A DNA stretch of 64,000 nucleotides from an uncultured Halocynthiibacter sp. (lineage in GTDB: Bacteria; Pseudomonadota; Alphaproteobacteria; Rhodobacterales; Rhodobacteraceae): assembly GCA_947503035.1 (NCBI GenBank), contig CANNCD010000001.1, forward strand, positions 558,001 to 622,000, read 5' to 3'. The translations under genes and the position numbers were made by a program. Shown one piece after another: positions 17,484 through 27,098 of the stretch; within the stretch, counting starts at the first letter, position 1, and each line of letters begins with the position of its first letter. The notes under the pieces were generated by a model. That model was not told where the DNA came from. It was given only the letters and a program-made list of their open reading frames with translations, and ran no database searches.

Positions 17484-18262
17484 ACGGTTGCCTCCTTTTT
17501 GTTCTTAAGACCGGTGCCGAGATATGCCTCGATCACCTGTTCGTTGGCCTTGATTTCGTCAAGGGATCCCTCTGCCAGAACCTTGCCCTCGGCCATACAA
17601 ATGACGGGGTCGCAGATGCGGCCAATGAAATCCATGTCATGTTCGATAACGACGAACGTGTATCCGCGTTCCTTGTTCAGACGAACAATCGCGTCGCCGA
17701 TGGTGTTAAGGAGGGTGCGGTTCACGCCCGCGCCGACCTCGTCCAAGAATACGATCTTGGCGTCGACCATCATCGTGCGCCCAAGTTCGAGCAGCTTTTT
17801 CTGACCGCCGGACATGTTTCCGGCCAGTTCGTCCTTAAGGTGGTCAATCGTCAGAAATTCCAGAACCTCGTCGGCCTTTTTCAAAAGCGCGGCTTCTTCT
17901 TCGACGATGCGTTTGCGGTTGAACCACGCATTCCAGAGCGTTTCGCCAGACTGCATCGCGGGCACCATCATGAGGTTTTCGCGGACTGTCATGGTCGAGA
18001 ATTCATGGGCAATCTGGAACGTCCGAAGCAATCCGCGTCCGAACAATTCGTGTGGCGGAAGGCCGGTAATATCGACCCCGTCCATTGTGACTGAGCCTTC
18101 CGTTGGTGGAAGAACGCCCGCGATCACATTGAATAATGTGGATTTTCCGGCGCCATTTGGTCCGATCAACCCCGTGATCGATCCCGTTTCAATTTCTAAT
18201 GTTGCGCCATCAACTGCGTGAAAGCCGCCAAAGGTTTTGCGCAAACCCTCTACTTTTATCAT
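17480..18262 (-). CDS. livG: Branched-chain amino acid ABC transporter ATPase LivG
   Basis: LivG is the second ATPase of the importer. Walker A GPNGAGKSTLFN, signature NMSGGQKKLLELGR, Walker B IVFLDEVGAG and the switch region VIEHDMDFI are present. The usual Pro after the Walker B DE is Val here. I chose the ATG at 18262 (MIKVEGLRKTFGG), preceded by AAGGA at a good distance, giving 260 residues; the upstream in-frame ATG at 18283 lacks an RBS. A terminator-like hairpin lies between livG and the binding-protein gene, which would give more binding protein than ATPase. Confidence 0.93.
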   Translation of the reverse strand: MIKVEGLRKTFGGFHAVDGATLEIETGSITGLIGPNGAGKSTLFNVIAGVLPPTEGSVTMDGVDITGLPPHELFGRGLLRTFQIAHEFSTMTVRENLMMVPAMQSGETLWNAWFNRKRIVEEEAALLKKADEVLEFLTIDHLKDELAGNMSGGQKKLLELGRTMMVDAKIVFLDEVGAGVNRTLLNTIGDAIVRLNKERGYTFVVIEHDMDFIGRICDPVICMAEGKVLAEGSLDEIKANEQVIEAYLGTGLKNKKEATV

Positions 18263-18319
18263 CCCCGGTCCTTCTGGGGTCATTGCCCCGTTGCCCCATT
18301 TTTATGGGTGCATATGTGG

Positions 18320-18345
18320 AAAAGGCAGCCCGAGGGCTGCCTTTT
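18320..18345 (-). terminator. Attenuator/terminator between the binding protein gene and livG
   Basis: AAAAGGCAGCCC and GGGCTGCCTTTT form a 12-base-pair stem. On the minus strand it lies downstream of the livJ-like stop and ends in four U. It probably stops part of the transcription from the binding-protein promoter before the ATPase and permease genes. Confidence 0.75.
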
Positions 18346-18364
18346 ATGTGGTATTGAATGGCGC

Positions 18365-19561
18365 CTAGCGGTAGCCAGCCGTTTCCATCTTGCCACCTGT
18401 GATGGTGATTTCGCGGTAAGACCCAGCAGATTCGCCACCGTTGATCAATTCAACATTGGTCGCGCCCACATAGTCGATGTCGCCACCGGCCGCCAAGATG
18501 TCGAGGGCCTTGCCAAGTTCACCTGGGAAGATCTGTTCGCCAGGGGCGTTTGCAACCATTTCAACCTTGGACTGGTAATCCGCAGTGTCAGAGGAGCCAG
18601 CCGCCTGCATCGCCAACATGATCAACGCAGCCGCGTCGTACGATTCACCGACATACGGGCCGGACGCATCAAGGTCGGCCGCCGCAGCGATTTCCGCGAA
18701 TGTGCCCGCGCCGTCGGAATCCGTACCAGGAACGGTGCCGAAGGAACCGTCAAGGTCGGAACCAAGCGCGTCAGTGAGGCTATCGCCGATCATACCATCC
18801 GGAAGCGCGAATGTGTCGAAAGCGCCAGTGTCGAGGGATGCCTCGATGATGCCTTTGCCGCCTTGGTCAAGGTAGCCAGCAACCACAAGAACGTCACCGC
18901 CAGCAGAAGCAAGTGCGCCAACCTCTGCGGAATAGTCGCCTTTGCCGTCTTCGTGTGCCGCGTTGATGGTCACAGTGCCGCCTTTGGCAACGTGAGCCGC
19001 CGCAATCGCATCAGCCAAACCCTTGCCATAGTCGTTGTTGGTATAGGAAATCGCGATGGATGAGATGCCTTTTTCGGCCAAAACATCAGCCATAACAGCA
19101 CCTTGGCGCGCATCAGATGGAGATGTGCGGAAGAACATGCCGTTGTCCTCGGCGTCGGTCAACGCAGGAGATGTCGCGGATGGGGAAATCATCACGATAC
19201 CGTTTGGAACCGCAACGTTGGCCAAAACCGCACCGGTGACGCCGGAACAATCCGCGCCCATGATGCCTTTTACGCCGTCAGATGTCACAAGACGTTCCGC
19301 AGCCGCCGTTGCCGCACCCGCATCCACACATGTGGAATCGGCGCGTACAGGTGTCACAGTCGCCGCATCAAGAAGTTTGCCAGACGCGGTGACCTCGGCC
19401 ATCGCAAGTTCAGCACCGCCCGCCATCGCAGGGGTAAGCGATTCAATCGGACCCGTAAAGCCAAGGATAACACCCAGTTTTACGTCTTTTTCGTGGCCGC
19501 CCGCAAAGGCACCGCCAGCAACAAGTGCGGAGGCCGCAGTCGCAAGTAGAAGTTTTTTCAT
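18365..19561 (-). CDS. Branched-chain amino acid ABC transporter substrate-binding protein
   Basis: This is the periplasmic binding protein (Peripla_BP_6 / Leu-Ile-Val type) of the importer encoded downstream. The start is the ATG at 19561, after GGGAGAG; a longer open frame upstream has no RBS. The 398-residue product begins with a clear signal peptide (MKKLLLATAASALVAGGAFA). The mature protein starts near KDVKLGVILGFTGPIESLTP, typical of the family, and has SPSATSPALTD and YTNNDYGKGLADA segments. Two cysteines (CVDAG and ADCSG) are placed like the disulfide pair of this family. Exact ligand is not readable from sequence. Confidence 0.92.
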   Translation of the reverse strand: MKKLLLATAASALVAGGAFAGGHEKDVKLGVILGFTGPIESLTPAMAGGAELAMAEVTASGKLLDAATVTPVRADSTCVDAGAATAAAERLVTSDGVKGIMGADCSGVTGAVLANVAVPNGIVMISPSATSPALTDAEDNGMFFRTSPSDARQGAVMADVLAEKGISSIAISYTNNDYGKGLADAIAAAHVAKGGTVTINAAHEDGKGDYSAEVGALASAGGDVLVVAGYLDQGGKGIIEASLDTGAFDTFALPDGMIGDSLTDALGSDLDGSFGTVPGTDSDGAGTFAEIAAAADLDASGPYVGESYDAAALIMLAMQAAGSSDTADYQSKVEMVANAPGEQIFPGELGKALDILAAGGDIDYVGATNVELINGGESAGSYREITITGGKMETAGYR

Positions 19562-19660
19562 AGTAACTCTCCCAGTTTTTATTCTTTGATTAAATCCACC
19601 GTAGAACGGGAATTTGTATTTGAAAAGCCACAGTTCTTTTATTGTCGATAAAATATTGAT

Positions 19661-19672
19661 GTGAATATTCAC
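19661..19672. promoter_or_regulatory. Palindrome upstream of the amino acid binding protein gene
   Basis: GTGAATATTCAC is a perfect 12-base palindrome about 100 bases upstream of the binding-protein start codon, in an AT-rich stretch with no gene. It could be an operator for a dimeric regulator. There is no second copy that I noticed nearby. Confidence 0.3.
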
Positions 19673-19822
19673 GTAATCTATTTGCGCTTAAAATTTGTGC
19701 ATACGCGCGCAACCGATATGGTGTTGGCCCAATGAGGCGCGCCATACAGCATCGCACGCACAGACATTTCAGTGGCGTATGGTCTGGGCGCAGGTCACAT
19801 AAAAGGACGGATCGGGGGCAAC

Positions 19823-20809
19823 TTAACCCGCGCTGTGTGCGCCACGTTCGCGATATGGGGTGATGTCATAATGCGACCGATAGCATTTTGAGAAATGCGA
19901 GGGCGACGAAAATCCGCAGGCAAGGGCGACGTTGATCACGCTCATCTCGGTCTGAAGCAACAGATTGCGCGCCCGTTGTAGACGCAGTTCCATATAATAG
20001 CGTTTCGGCGACCGGTTCAGATACCGCCGGAACAGACGTTCCAATTGTCGCGTCGAGAGGCTGACGTCTTTGGCCAAAACGGCGGGGCTTATGGGCTCCT
20101 CGATGTTGTCTTCCATGGTTTTGATCACGGATGACAGTTTCGGGTGACGCATCCCGATCCGGCTTGGAATGGACAGACGTTGCGTGTCGCGTTCGGTGCG
20201 CACGGCGGAATAGATCAGCTCATCCGCCACATCCACGGCCAGATCCTGACCGGTGTGTTCGCCGACCACCCGCAAGAAAAGATCAATCGCGGCCACACCA
20301 CCGGCGGCCGTCGCGCGGTTCCCATCGACGATATAGACCGCCTTGGTCAGCTCTACGTCGTCGAACACCTCGCCAAACCCGTCGTGATTTTCCCAATGGA
20401 TCGTCGCGCTTTTGTTCTGCAAAAGCCCCGCCTTGGCCATGGTATAGGCCGCCGTACACAACCCGATCACGCCCACACCACGTCGGGTTTCGCGCCGAAG
20501 CCAGTTCAAAACCGCCGGTGTCGTGTTCTTTTCAATGTTTACGCCGCCGCAAACGATGATGGTTTCATCGCGGTGGAGTTCATCCAGTCCGATGTCGACG
20601 GGGATGGGGATGCCTGCCGAACAGGTCACTGTCGTGCCGGTTTCGCCCGCCAAACGCCATTTGAAATGCGGCTTGCCCGACAGTTGATTGGTCAGACGAA
20701 GCGTCTCAATCGCCCCCGAGAACGACATCAAGGTAAAATCGTTCAACAACAAAAACACATAGCTCTGTGTTGTCGTTGCGGATTTTGCGGGGGGCGTGTT
20801 CGCGTTCAT
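19823..20809 (-). CDS. GlxA-type transcriptional regulator (DJ-1/PfpI domain plus AraC HTH)
   Basis: Residues about 15-180 form a DJ-1/PfpI-like domain (YVFLLLNDFTLMSFSGAIETLRL, then ETIIVCGG and GVIGLCTAAYTMAKAGLL), and about 225-320 form the AraC DNA-binding domain (RQLERLFRRYLNRSPKRYYMELRL, VALACGFSSPSHFSKCYR). Regulators of this architecture in proteobacteria control carnitine, glycine betaine, dimethylglycine or arginine catabolism, but no such genes are nearby. I chose ATG 20809 (MNANTPPAK), giving 328 residues; the longer frame has no supporting RBS. It is divergent from the DAHP synthase gene. Whether the nucleophile cysteine in GLCTAAY is functional is unknown. Confidence 0.85.
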   Translation of the reverse strand: MNANTPPAKSATTTQSYVFLLLNDFTLMSFSGAIETLRLTNQLSGKPHFKWRLAGETGTTVTCSAGIPIPVDIGLDELHRDETIIVCGGVNIEKNTTPAVLNWLRRETRRGVGVIGLCTAAYTMAKAGLLQNKSATIHWENHDGFGEVFDDVELTKAVYIVDGNRATAAGGVAAIDLFLRVVGEHTGQDLAVDVADELIYSAVRTERDTQRLSIPSRIGMRHPKLSSVIKTMEDNIEEPISPAVLAKDVSLSTRQLERLFRRYLNRSPKRYYMELRLQRARNLLLQTEMSVINVALACGFSSPSHFSKCYRSHYDITPYRERGAHSAG

Positions 20810-20980
20810 ATGGTTCTTTCGGCTGAATTTTCCCGAGCTTGACCAGCGATTTGCATCGTTTGCAAGACAGAAAAACACAGGGATCAAAGAAATTGTTAAT
20901 ATAGGCGATTTCGCCTGTTGCCATTCTTGGGAATCATGCCCACAACTATGTTTCGTTTAACGCTAACAGGAGCAACGAAA

Positions 20981-22324
20981 ATGACTGAGTGGCAAAAATC
21001 AGGCTGGCGCGCAAAACCGCGGATCCAGATGCCTGACTATCTGGATAAAGACAAGCTGAACGCCGTAGAAGCACAGCTCTCTTATTATCCGCCACTTGTC
21101 TTTGGTGGCGAAGCACGCACGTTGAAAGAAAAACTGGCCGCCGCATCCCGTGGCGAGGCGTTTTTGCTTCAGGGTGGCGATTGCGCCGAGAGCTTCCAAC
21201 AGTTTGATGCAAGCAGCATCCGTGACACATTTAAGGTGATGTTGCAGATGGCGATGGTTTTGACCTATGGCGCCAAGGTGCCAGTGGTTAAGGTTGGCCG
21301 TATGGCGGGCCAGTTCGCGAAACCACGTTCCGCCCCAACCGAAACCGTCAATGGCGTGGAATTGCCAAGCTACCGCGGTGATATCATCAACGATCTTGAT
21401 TTCACCCCAGAAGCCCGCATTCCGAACCCAGAAAAGATGCTTCAGGCCTATACGCAGTCCGCTGCGACGCTGAACCTTTTGCGTGCCTTTTCACAGGGTG
21501 GCTATGCCGATATGCGTCAGGTGCACGCTTGGACGCTTGGCTTTACCGAAGCCGAGAACGCGTCCCGGTACCGCGATATGGCGAACCGCATCCAAGACTC
21601 CTTGGACTTTATGGCGGCCGCTGGTGTTAACTCTGACAACACGCATGATCTTCAGGCGGTTGACTTCTATGTCTCCCACGAGGCGCTTTTGCTCGAATAC
21701 GAAGAGGCGCTTTGCCGCGTCGATAGCACAACCGGCGCGAACATTGCGGGTTCTGGCCATATGGTTTGGATCGGTGATCGCACACGTCAACCAGACGGCG
21801 CGCATGTGGAATTCTGTTCCGGCATCGAAAACCCCATTGGTCTGAAATGTGGTCCAACAACCACGGCAGAAGACCTTAAGGTGTTGATCAACAAGCTGAA
21901 CCCTGAGAACGAAGAGGGTCGCCTGACCCTTATCGCGCGCTTCGGCGCGGGCAAGGTTGCGGATCATCTTCCACGTCTGATCCAGACCGTGAAAGAAGAA
22001 GGCGCGAATGTTCTTTGGACATGTGATGCGATGCACGGCAACACGATCAAATCCGAAAGCGGCTACAAAACCCGTCCGTTCGATAACGTGATGCGCGAAG
22101 TGTCCGAGTTCTTTGAAATCCACAACGCCGAGGGCACCGTCCCTGGTGGTGTGCATTTCGAGATGACCGGTCTGGACGTCACCGAATGTACCGGTGGTGC
22201 CGTGGCCGTGAAGGACGAAGACCTGTCTGATCGTTACCATACCGCGTGTGACCCACGTTTGAACGCATCCCAGTCTCTTGAACTTGCGTTCTTGGTGGCC
22301 GAGGAACTTGCCAAACGCGGTTAA
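20981..22324 (+). CDS. 3-deoxy-7-phosphoheptulonate synthase, class II
   Basis: This enzyme condenses phosphoenolpyruvate and erythrose 4-phosphate, the first step of the shikimate pathway. The 447-residue class II (plant-like) type is clear from [25 protein letters not shown] (metal-binding Cys), [12 protein letters not shown], and near the end [18 protein letters not shown] and [15 protein letters not shown]. The start is ATG 20981 with ACAGGAGC upstream; the longer frame begins in non-conserved sequence. A strong terminator follows. AroQ, from the same pathway, is encoded at 33.4 kb. The active site uses a divalent metal bound by Cys, His, Glu and Asp. Confidence 0.95.
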   Translation: MTEWQKSGWRAKPRIQMPDYLDKDKLNAVEAQLSYYPPLVFGGEARTLKEKLAAASRGEAFLLQGGDCAESFQQFDASSIRDTFKVMLQMAMVLTYGAKVPVVKVGRMAGQFAKPRSAPTETVNGVELPSYRGDIINDLDFTPEARIPNPEKMLQAYTQSAATLNLLRAFSQGGYADMRQVHAWTLGFTEAENASRYRDMANRIQDSLDFMAAAGVNSDNTHDLQAVDFYVSHEALLLEYEEALCRVDSTTGANIAGSGHMVWIGDRTRQPDGAHVEFCSGIENPIGLKCGPTTTAEDLKVLINKLNPENEEGRLTLIARFGAGKVADHLPRLIQTVKEEGANVLWTCDAMHGNTIKSESGYKTRPFDNVMREVSEFFEIHNAEGTVPGGVHFEMTGLDVTECTGGAVAVKDEDLSDRYHTACDPRLNASQSLELAFLVAEELAKRG

Positions 22325-22346
22325 TCACACCGTATTTTCAAATGGG

Positions 22347-22375
22347 AAAGGCGCCCTGATCGGGGCGCCTTTTTT
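22347..22375 (+). terminator. Rho-independent terminator after DAHP synthase
   Basis: AAAGGCGCCC and GGGCGCCTTT form a 10-base-pair stem with loop TGATCG, followed by further T (six in a row from 22370). It separates the aromatic gene from the convergent PAS-domain gene. Confidence 0.92.
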
Positions 22376-22394
22376 CGTTGGTGGATGTGATGTA

Positions 22395-23096
22395 TTAATC
22401 GTCGGTCGTCCATGTGTCCGATTTCACCAACCGAAGCGCAGGGCGCCCAACGGTGATCGGGGTCGGACGTTTTGCCGTCTCGATGAACGGATCGCCCGAC
22501 TTGACCGGTGTGATCGGGTTTTGTGGCTTGTCTTCACCGCGAAGCGCAGCGGTGTTGAGCGGACGATGGTTCGCTTCGATTTTCTCAAACCGGCGCGGGC
22601 TGCGTCCGATTTTGCCGTCGGTGATCATCACCCCAAGGGCACGGTTCACGTCGCCAAAGTCGTCGGTCAGCGGCAGCAGCACCATCTTGCCCTTCAGAGC
22701 CGGTTTGCCATAGCCGCCCTCGGCCTCAAGGTCGAAACTGATGATTGAGGGTTCGGAAAAGACAGCCTCGACTTTTTGGTTCAAGGTTTCACGAAGTGCA
22801 GGGGTGAAGAAGGCGCTGAACGGCATGCCGCGCACTTCCATTCCCAACAGGTCGTTCAAATGCATGCCCGCCAGACGGAACCGCGCAATGCCCGGTGCGA
22901 TGCGTTCGATGATGAATGCGTTCTCAAGCGCGTCTTGAATGCCCCGCGGGTCAACATCAGAGCGTCGCGGAATGTTGCCGCCGTCGCTCAGACCATGCCA
23001 ATAGGCTTCGACCTGAGAAATCACAGGGATCATCGCGTCGTTTTGGAACTTTGATATCGAAATGACCTTCGGGCCACCAAAAAGAGACTTTACCAA
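22395..23096 (-). CDS. PAS_5-family protein
   Basis: The 233-residue protein has one PAS-like domain of the PAS_5 (DUF1457) type over about residues 20-170, with AYWHGLSDGGNIPRRSDVDP at its start and the core FIIERIAPGIARFRLAGMHLNDLLG. A basic, proline-rich tail follows and has no recognised effector domain. Members of this family in Caulobacter include the cell-cycle protein MopJ. The start appears to be TTG at 23096, preceded by AGGTG; no better ATG lies before the PAS domain. It is monocistronic and convergent with the DAHP synthase gene. Signal and partners are unknown. Confidence 0.8.
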   Translation of the reverse strand: MVKSLFGGPKVISISKFQNDAMIPVISQVEAYWHGLSDGGNIPRRSDVDPRGIQDALENAFIIERIAPGIARFRLAGMHLNDLLGMEVRGMPFSAFFTPALRETLNQKVEAVFSEPSIISFDLEAEGGYGKPALKGKMVLLPLTDDFGDVNRALGVMITDGKIGRSPRRFEKIEANHRPLNTAALRGEDKPQNPITPVKSGDPFIETAKRPTPITVGRPALRLVKSDTWTTDD

Positions 23097-23153
23097 TTTG
23101 CACCTACTGGGTTACCCGTATTGGGAGAAGTTAAAACGTGTTTATGCTCGTAA

Positions 23154-23170
23154 AGAGGTCGGTAACCTCT
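23154..23170. repeat. Inverted repeat in the PAS gene / yicC intergenic region
   Basis: AGAGGT and ACCTCT are arranged as a 6-base inverted repeat with a 5-base centre in the divergent region between the PAS gene and yicC. It could be an operator or a small hairpin; nothing else supports it. Confidence 0.25.
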
Positions 23171-23228
23171 GTTGCGTTAAACCTAACATGACACAAATCG
23201 TTTCAAATTTGATAGGAAATCTATTTAA

Positions 23229-24116
23229 ATGGTTAACTCGATGACGGGATTTGCCGCGGGCAGCGGACAGTTTGGCCCCTATTCATGGACCTGCGAAATC
23301 CGCAGTGTAAATGGTCGTGGGCTTGATCTGCGCCTGCGTGTGCCGGACTGGATCGATGGTCTGGAAAAGGCATTACGCGATAAAATGGGCAAGGCCCTGA
23401 CACGCGGCACCGTCAATCTTTCCATTAAAATCAGTCGCAACGACGAAGTTGGGGCTCCTCGGATCAACACCGAACAGCTTGCCCATGTGATCACCGCACT
23501 TCGTGACATCGAAGAGGCGGCCATGGCGGGCAACCTGTCGTTGACCCCCGCCAATCCGACCGAGATTTTGGCCATGCGTGGTGTTCTTGATACCTCTGCG
23601 CCGGATGACGAAACCACCGCTTTGCGCACCGCGATCGTTACGCATTTGGATGAAGTGTTCGCCGAATTCGTTGCCGCACGTGGCGCAGAAGGGGCGCAAG
23701 TGGCCGACATGTTGCGCGGTCAGGTTAAGACTATCGACACATTGGTTAAGCGCGCCGAAACCATTTGGCAGGACCGCGCCGACCATCGCCGTCAAGCCGT
23801 CAAGGATATGGTAACCTCTGTTTTGACCGATACCGAAATTGACAAGGCACGTTTGGAACAAGAGATTGCCCTTTTGGCGATTAAACAAGACGTGAGCGAA
23901 GAAATCGACCGTCTCAAGGCGCATGTCGAAACCGCCGGAACCCTGATCGCGGCGAAAACCGCATCGGGGCGCAAGCTCGATTTCCTCACCCAAGAATTCA
24001 ACCGCGAGGCCAACACATTGTGTTCCAAGGCCCAGTATATCCAACTGACCGAGATTGGCCTTGACCTAAAGGCGACGATCGATCAGATGCGCGAACAAGT
24101 CCAAAACGTGGAGTAG
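23229..24116 (+). CDS. yicC: YicC family endoribonuclease
   Basis: YicC/YloC proteins are endoribonucleases that act on small RNAs and mRNA in other bacteria. The 295-residue protein opens with the family signature [10 protein letters not shown], followed by [19 protein letters not shown]. The C-terminal DUF1732 part ends with [22 protein letters not shown], the most conserved block. The start may be ATG 23229 or the ATG four codons later; AGGAAAT lies upstream of the first. The gene is followed two bases later by gmk, a yicC-gmk linkage conserved in many alphaproteobacteria. Confidence 0.93.
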   Translation: MVNSMTGFAAGSGQFGPYSWTCEIRSVNGRGLDLRLRVPDWIDGLEKALRDKMGKALTRGTVNLSIKISRNDEVGAPRINTEQLAHVITALRDIEEAAMAGNLSLTPANPTEILAMRGVLDTSAPDDETTALRTAIVTHLDEVFAEFVAARGAEGAQVADMLRGQVKTIDTLVKRAETIWQDRADHRRQAVKDMVTSVLTDTEIDKARLEQEIALLAIKQDVSEEIDRLKAHVETAGTLIAAKTASGRKLDFLTQEFNREANTLCSKAQYIQLTEIGLDLKATIDQMREQVQNVE

Positions 24117-24118
24117 CT

Positions 24119-24772
24119 ATGTCACATTCGTCCTCAAACCGCCGTGGTCTTATGGTCATTTTGTCGTCGCCGTCTGGTGCCGGTAAATCGACCCTCGCGA
24201 AACGTCTGATGACGTGGGATCCGTCGTTGCGGTTCTCGGTGTCCGGCACCACACGCAAGCCGCGCCCGGGCGAAGTGCACGGCAAGGACTACTATTTCTA
24301 TTCCCGTGAAGAATTCCAAACGCTGATCGAAAACGACGAGATGCTTGAGCACGCCGAGGTGTTTGGCAATTTCTATGGCTCGCCCAGGGGACCGGTTGAG
24401 GACGCGATTAACGAAGGCCGCGACGTGTTGTTTGACATCGACTGGCAGGGCGGCCAACAGGTGCGCAACTCGGCGCTTGGGAAACATGTGTTGTCGATTT
24501 TCATTCTGCCGCCGTCGATTCCGGAATTGGAGCGCCGCCTGATCAGCCGTGCCCAAGACACCGGCGATGTCATCGAAGACCGCATGAAGAAAAGCCGCGA
24601 CGAGATCAGCCATTGGCCCGAATACGAATATGTATTGGTTAACGATGATCTCGATGAAACCGAAGCGCGTCTGAAATCGATCATCAAGGCCGAGCGGCTT
24701 CGTCTGTCGCAACAACCCCATATCGTTGACATCGTGCGCGGGTTGAACAAGGAATTCGAGGAGCGCGGATGA
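24119..24772 (+). CDS. gmk: Guanylate kinase
   Basis: Gmk phosphorylates GMP to GDP in the cytosol. The P-loop is [11 protein letters not shown], and the GMP-binding region includes [22 protein letters not shown] and [34 protein letters not shown] and ILPPS are also family signatures. The 217-residue length is normal. It starts two bases after yicC and its stop overlaps the next gene by ATGA, so yicC, gmk and the carbonic anhydrase-like gene form one operon. Confidence 0.97.
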   Translation: MSHSSSNRRGLMVILSSPSGAGKSTLAKRLMTWDPSLRFSVSGTTRKPRPGEVHGKDYYFYSREEFQTLIENDEMLEHAEVFGNFYGSPRGPVEDAINEGRDVLFDIDWQGGQQVRNSALGKHVLSIFILPPSIPELERRLISRAQDTGDVIEDRMKKSRDEISHWPEYEYVLVNDDLDETEARLKSIIKAERLRLSQQPHIVDIVRGLNKEFEERG

Positions 24773-25311
24773 CCCTGTATTCTTACAAGAACTTTGCCCC
24801 TGAATGCCCTGAAAACGGTGATTATTTCGTTGCGCCAGATGCGAATGTCATCGGCAAGGTCCGTCTGGGCGAAGCGTCGTCGATTTGGTTCGGGGCGACC
24901 CTTCGTGGCGACAATGAGTTGATCGATGTTGGCGAAGGTAGCAACGTTCAGGAGAACTCTGTTCTTCATACCGACATGGGGTTTCCGTTAACCATTGGCG
25001 AAAACTGCACCGTCGGTCATATGGCGATTTTGCACGGCTGTACCATTGGAAACCAGTCGTTGATCGGCATGGGGGCGACAGTGATGAACGGTGCGGTGAT
25101 CGGTGAAAACTGTTTGATTGCGGCGGGGGCCTTGGTGACCGAGGGACAGAATATTCCTGATGGTAGCCTTGCAGTTGGGCGGCCCGCCAAAGTCATCCGC
25201 AGTCTTGACGATGAGGCAATCGCGAAATTGGCCAAAAGCGCGACGCAATACCAAAAGCGCGCCGCGGATTTTCGCGAATCCCTCGCGGTGATTCCCATCG
25301 ACGCGGGCTAG
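24769..25311 (+). CDS. Gamma-carbonic anhydrase-like hexapeptide protein
   Basis: This 180-residue protein has the left-handed beta-helix of gamma-carbonic anhydrases, with hexapeptide repeats such as [48 protein letters not shown]. The three histidines expected to bind the metal are visible in SVLHTD, VGHMAI and ILHGC. Whether it hydrates CO2 is not certain, since many bacterial members of this YrdA-like group show no strong activity. It overlaps gmk (ATGA), and its TAG stop overlaps the convergent stop of the next gene in the sequence CTAG. Confidence 0.88.
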   Translation: MTLYSYKNFAPECPENGDYFVAPDANVIGKVRLGEASSIWFGATLRGDNELIDVGEGSNVQENSVLHTDMGFPLTIGENCTVGHMAILHGCTIGNQSLIGMGATVMNGAVIGENCLIAAGALVTEGQNIPDGSLAVGRPAKVIRSLDDEAIAKLAKSATQYQKRAADFRESLAVIPIDAG

Positions 25312-25688
25312 TGTTCGATTTTGCTGAGCTCGGATAGGATCAATAGATCAAAATCGATCTTGGGACAGATCGAGCGGATCTCTTTGGTGACCAGTTTCGG
25401 GTTGGGCAGATCGGGCGATGTGGCACGCAGGCGACCGACGTAGCCGCACGAAGTTAACCTTACGGCAACATCGATTGCGTCAAACCCCTTACCCACAAGC
25501 GGAGAGAGCACAACTTCGGGTTCGAAACGTTCCAAGAGCGCCTCGGAAATCTCGTCAACTTCGATGTATTTGAGCGTAGGGTCCTGTGGCAATGTTTTGC
25601 CCGCACTGACCCAATCGGCGACCACCCCAATCACCAAAGTTTTTGGCGAAAGCGTTGTCTTTTCTGCGGCTTCTACACTGTCTATCAA
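25308..25688 (-). CDS. Conserved-type hypothetical protein, 126 residues
   Basis: I do not recognise a named family. The protein is soluble, without signal peptide or membrane helix. It has alternating beta/alpha character resembling a response-regulator receiver fold: TLVIGVVAD near residue 17, VEVDEISEALLERFEPEVVLSPLVG in the middle and a DFDLLILSEL strand near the end. A phospho-acceptor Asp in the usual position is not obvious, so this could be a receiver-like pseudo-domain. The start is not certain. It converges with the carbonic anhydrase-like gene with overlapping stops (CTAG) and is divergent from phoR. Confidence 0.65.
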   Translation of the reverse strand: MIDSVEAAEKTTLSPKTLVIGVVADWVSAGKTLPQDPTLKYIEVDEISEALLERFEPEVVLSPLVGKGFDAIDVAVRLTSCGYVGRLRATSPDLPNPKLVTKEIRSICPKIDFDLLILSELSKIEH

Positions 25689-25881
25689 CTTAGGTTACCT
25701 CGGTTTGATGTCCGGTTTACGCAGAGTTTGTCGCGCAACTTACTGATTGTCATCATATTTTTACGTAGTTCGCGATATTTATACCGCTCGCAGTCGTTAA
25801 TGAGAACAATAGAATAGTTCAGATTACGTTTACTTTTCATTTGCACTAAATCACAGTGACCCACAAAAACAGGCACAAACC

Positions 25882-26934
25882 ATGACACAGACACATGATC
25901 CAAATGTTATTCTTGCAGGTATATCAGTACCGCTTGTGTTGATTGGTGGCAACGCTCGTGTCGTCGCAAGCAACAGCTATGGCGACGAAATTTTTGGCGC
26001 GGGCATTATTGGGCGTCATTACGTGACAGCGTTTCGGTATCCGGTCCTGATTCACGCCATCGAAACCGCTTTTGCGCAGGGGCAAACCCAGCATGCCCAG
26101 TACGACACCTTTGAAGGGGCCCGCGAGGTGCGCTATCGGGTCGAGGTCTGTCCCGTGGCGCTTGCGGATGGTGACGGGCTTATGGTGCGGTTTGATGATG
26201 TGACCGAGCAGCAGGAGATCGGGCAAATGCGCCGTGATTTCGTTGCAAACGTCAGCCACGAACTTCGGACCCCTTTGACGGCCTTGCTTGGATTTATCGA
26301 AACGCTGCGTGGACCGGCACAGGGTGACCCCAAGGCGTCGGAACGGTTCTTGTCGATCATGGACAAAGAGGCGACGCGGATGAACCGGTTGGTCGACGAT
26401 CTGTTGTCTCTGTCTCGTGTCGAAAGCAACGAACGCATTCGCCCACGTGAAGAGTTCGACGTCATTGATACGGTTAAATCTGCCGCGCTTTCGACGCGCC
26501 GCTTTGCCGACGGGCAGGGGGTCGAGATTGTGATCGCCCCTGCGGTCGACGACATGAGGGCGATGATCATTGGGGATCAGGATCAGCTTCATCAGGTGTT
26601 CAGCAATCTCATTACCAATGCGGTGAAATACGGTGGCGCGGATCGGAATGTGACGATTTCGGCGCAACTGTCCCCGTATGAAGGTGGCCTGCGTGGCCCT
26701 GGTGTTATCATTTCGGTGCGTGACGAAGGGGACGGTATTGAACCCCATCATATCCCGCGCCTGACCGAGCGGTTTTACCGCGTCGATGGTCACAGATCGC
26801 GTGAAATGGGGGGCACTGGGCTTGGTCTAGCCATCGTAAAACACATTGTAAACCGTCACAGGGGCCGTCTTCGCATAGAAAGTAAATTGGCCGTTGGATC
26901 GGTGTTTTCGGTGATTTTGCCGTTAAATCAATAG
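25882..26934 (+). CDS. phoR: Phosphate regulon sensor histidine kinase PhoR (no membrane anchor)
   Basis: PhoR phosphorylates PhoB when phosphate is scarce. The 350-residue protein begins with a PAS-type domain (about 1-110) and has no membrane helix, unlike E. coli PhoR. The dimerisation/phosphotransfer helix reads DFVANVSHELRTPLTALLGFIETL, followed by the ATPase domain: N box FSNLITNAVKYGG, G1 VRDEGDGIEP, F box ERFYRVD and G2 GGTGLGLAIVKHIVNRH. It directly precedes pstSCAB-phoU-phoB on the same strand; a PHO box lies between phoR and pstS. Sensing probably goes through PhoU and the Pst transporter. Confidence 0.93.
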   Translation: MTQTHDPNVILAGISVPLVLIGGNARVVASNSYGDEIFGAGIIGRHYVTAFRYPVLIHAIETAFAQGQTQHAQYDTFEGAREVRYRVEVCPVALADGDGLMVRFDDVTEQQEIGQMRRDFVANVSHELRTPLTALLGFIETLRGPAQGDPKASERFLSIMDKEATRMNRLVDDLLSLSRVESNERIRPREEFDVIDTVKSAALSTRRFADGQGVEIVIAPAVDDMRAMIIGDQDQLHQVFSNLITNAVKYGGADRNVTISAQLSPYEGGLRGPGVIISVRDEGDGIEPHHIPRLTERFYRVDGHRSREMGGTGLGLAIVKHIVNRHRGRLRIESKLAVGSVFSVILPLNQ

Positions 26935-26990
26935 GGTATTCGCAAACCTTAATAATTAACGCCTCGTAATAATTATTAAAAAACCTTGCA

Positions 26991-27008
26991 TTGTCATATT
27001 CCTGTTAC
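26991..27008 (+). promoter_or_regulatory. PHO box upstream of pstS
   Basis: TTGTCATATTCCTGTTAC consists of two 7-base half-sites (TTGTCAT and CTGTTAC) spaced by four bases, close to the PhoB consensus CTGTCAT-N4-CTGTCAT/CTGTAAC. It lies about 90 bases before the pstS start codon, immediately after phoR. Direct match; PhoB binding is inferred from the family. Confidence 0.85.
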
Positions 27009-27098
27009 AAAACTTACACAAAAGCATAACCGATACATCTTAGAAGCTGTCTCAAGATCTCGAAGTTGAGATCAAAAATGACATTTAGGAGATAAACG

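Noticed and set aside
25685..25903. 72-codon ORF between the hypothetical gene and phoR
   Set aside because: It covers the AT-rich promoter region of phoR and its own start lies inside phoR; no conserved feature.
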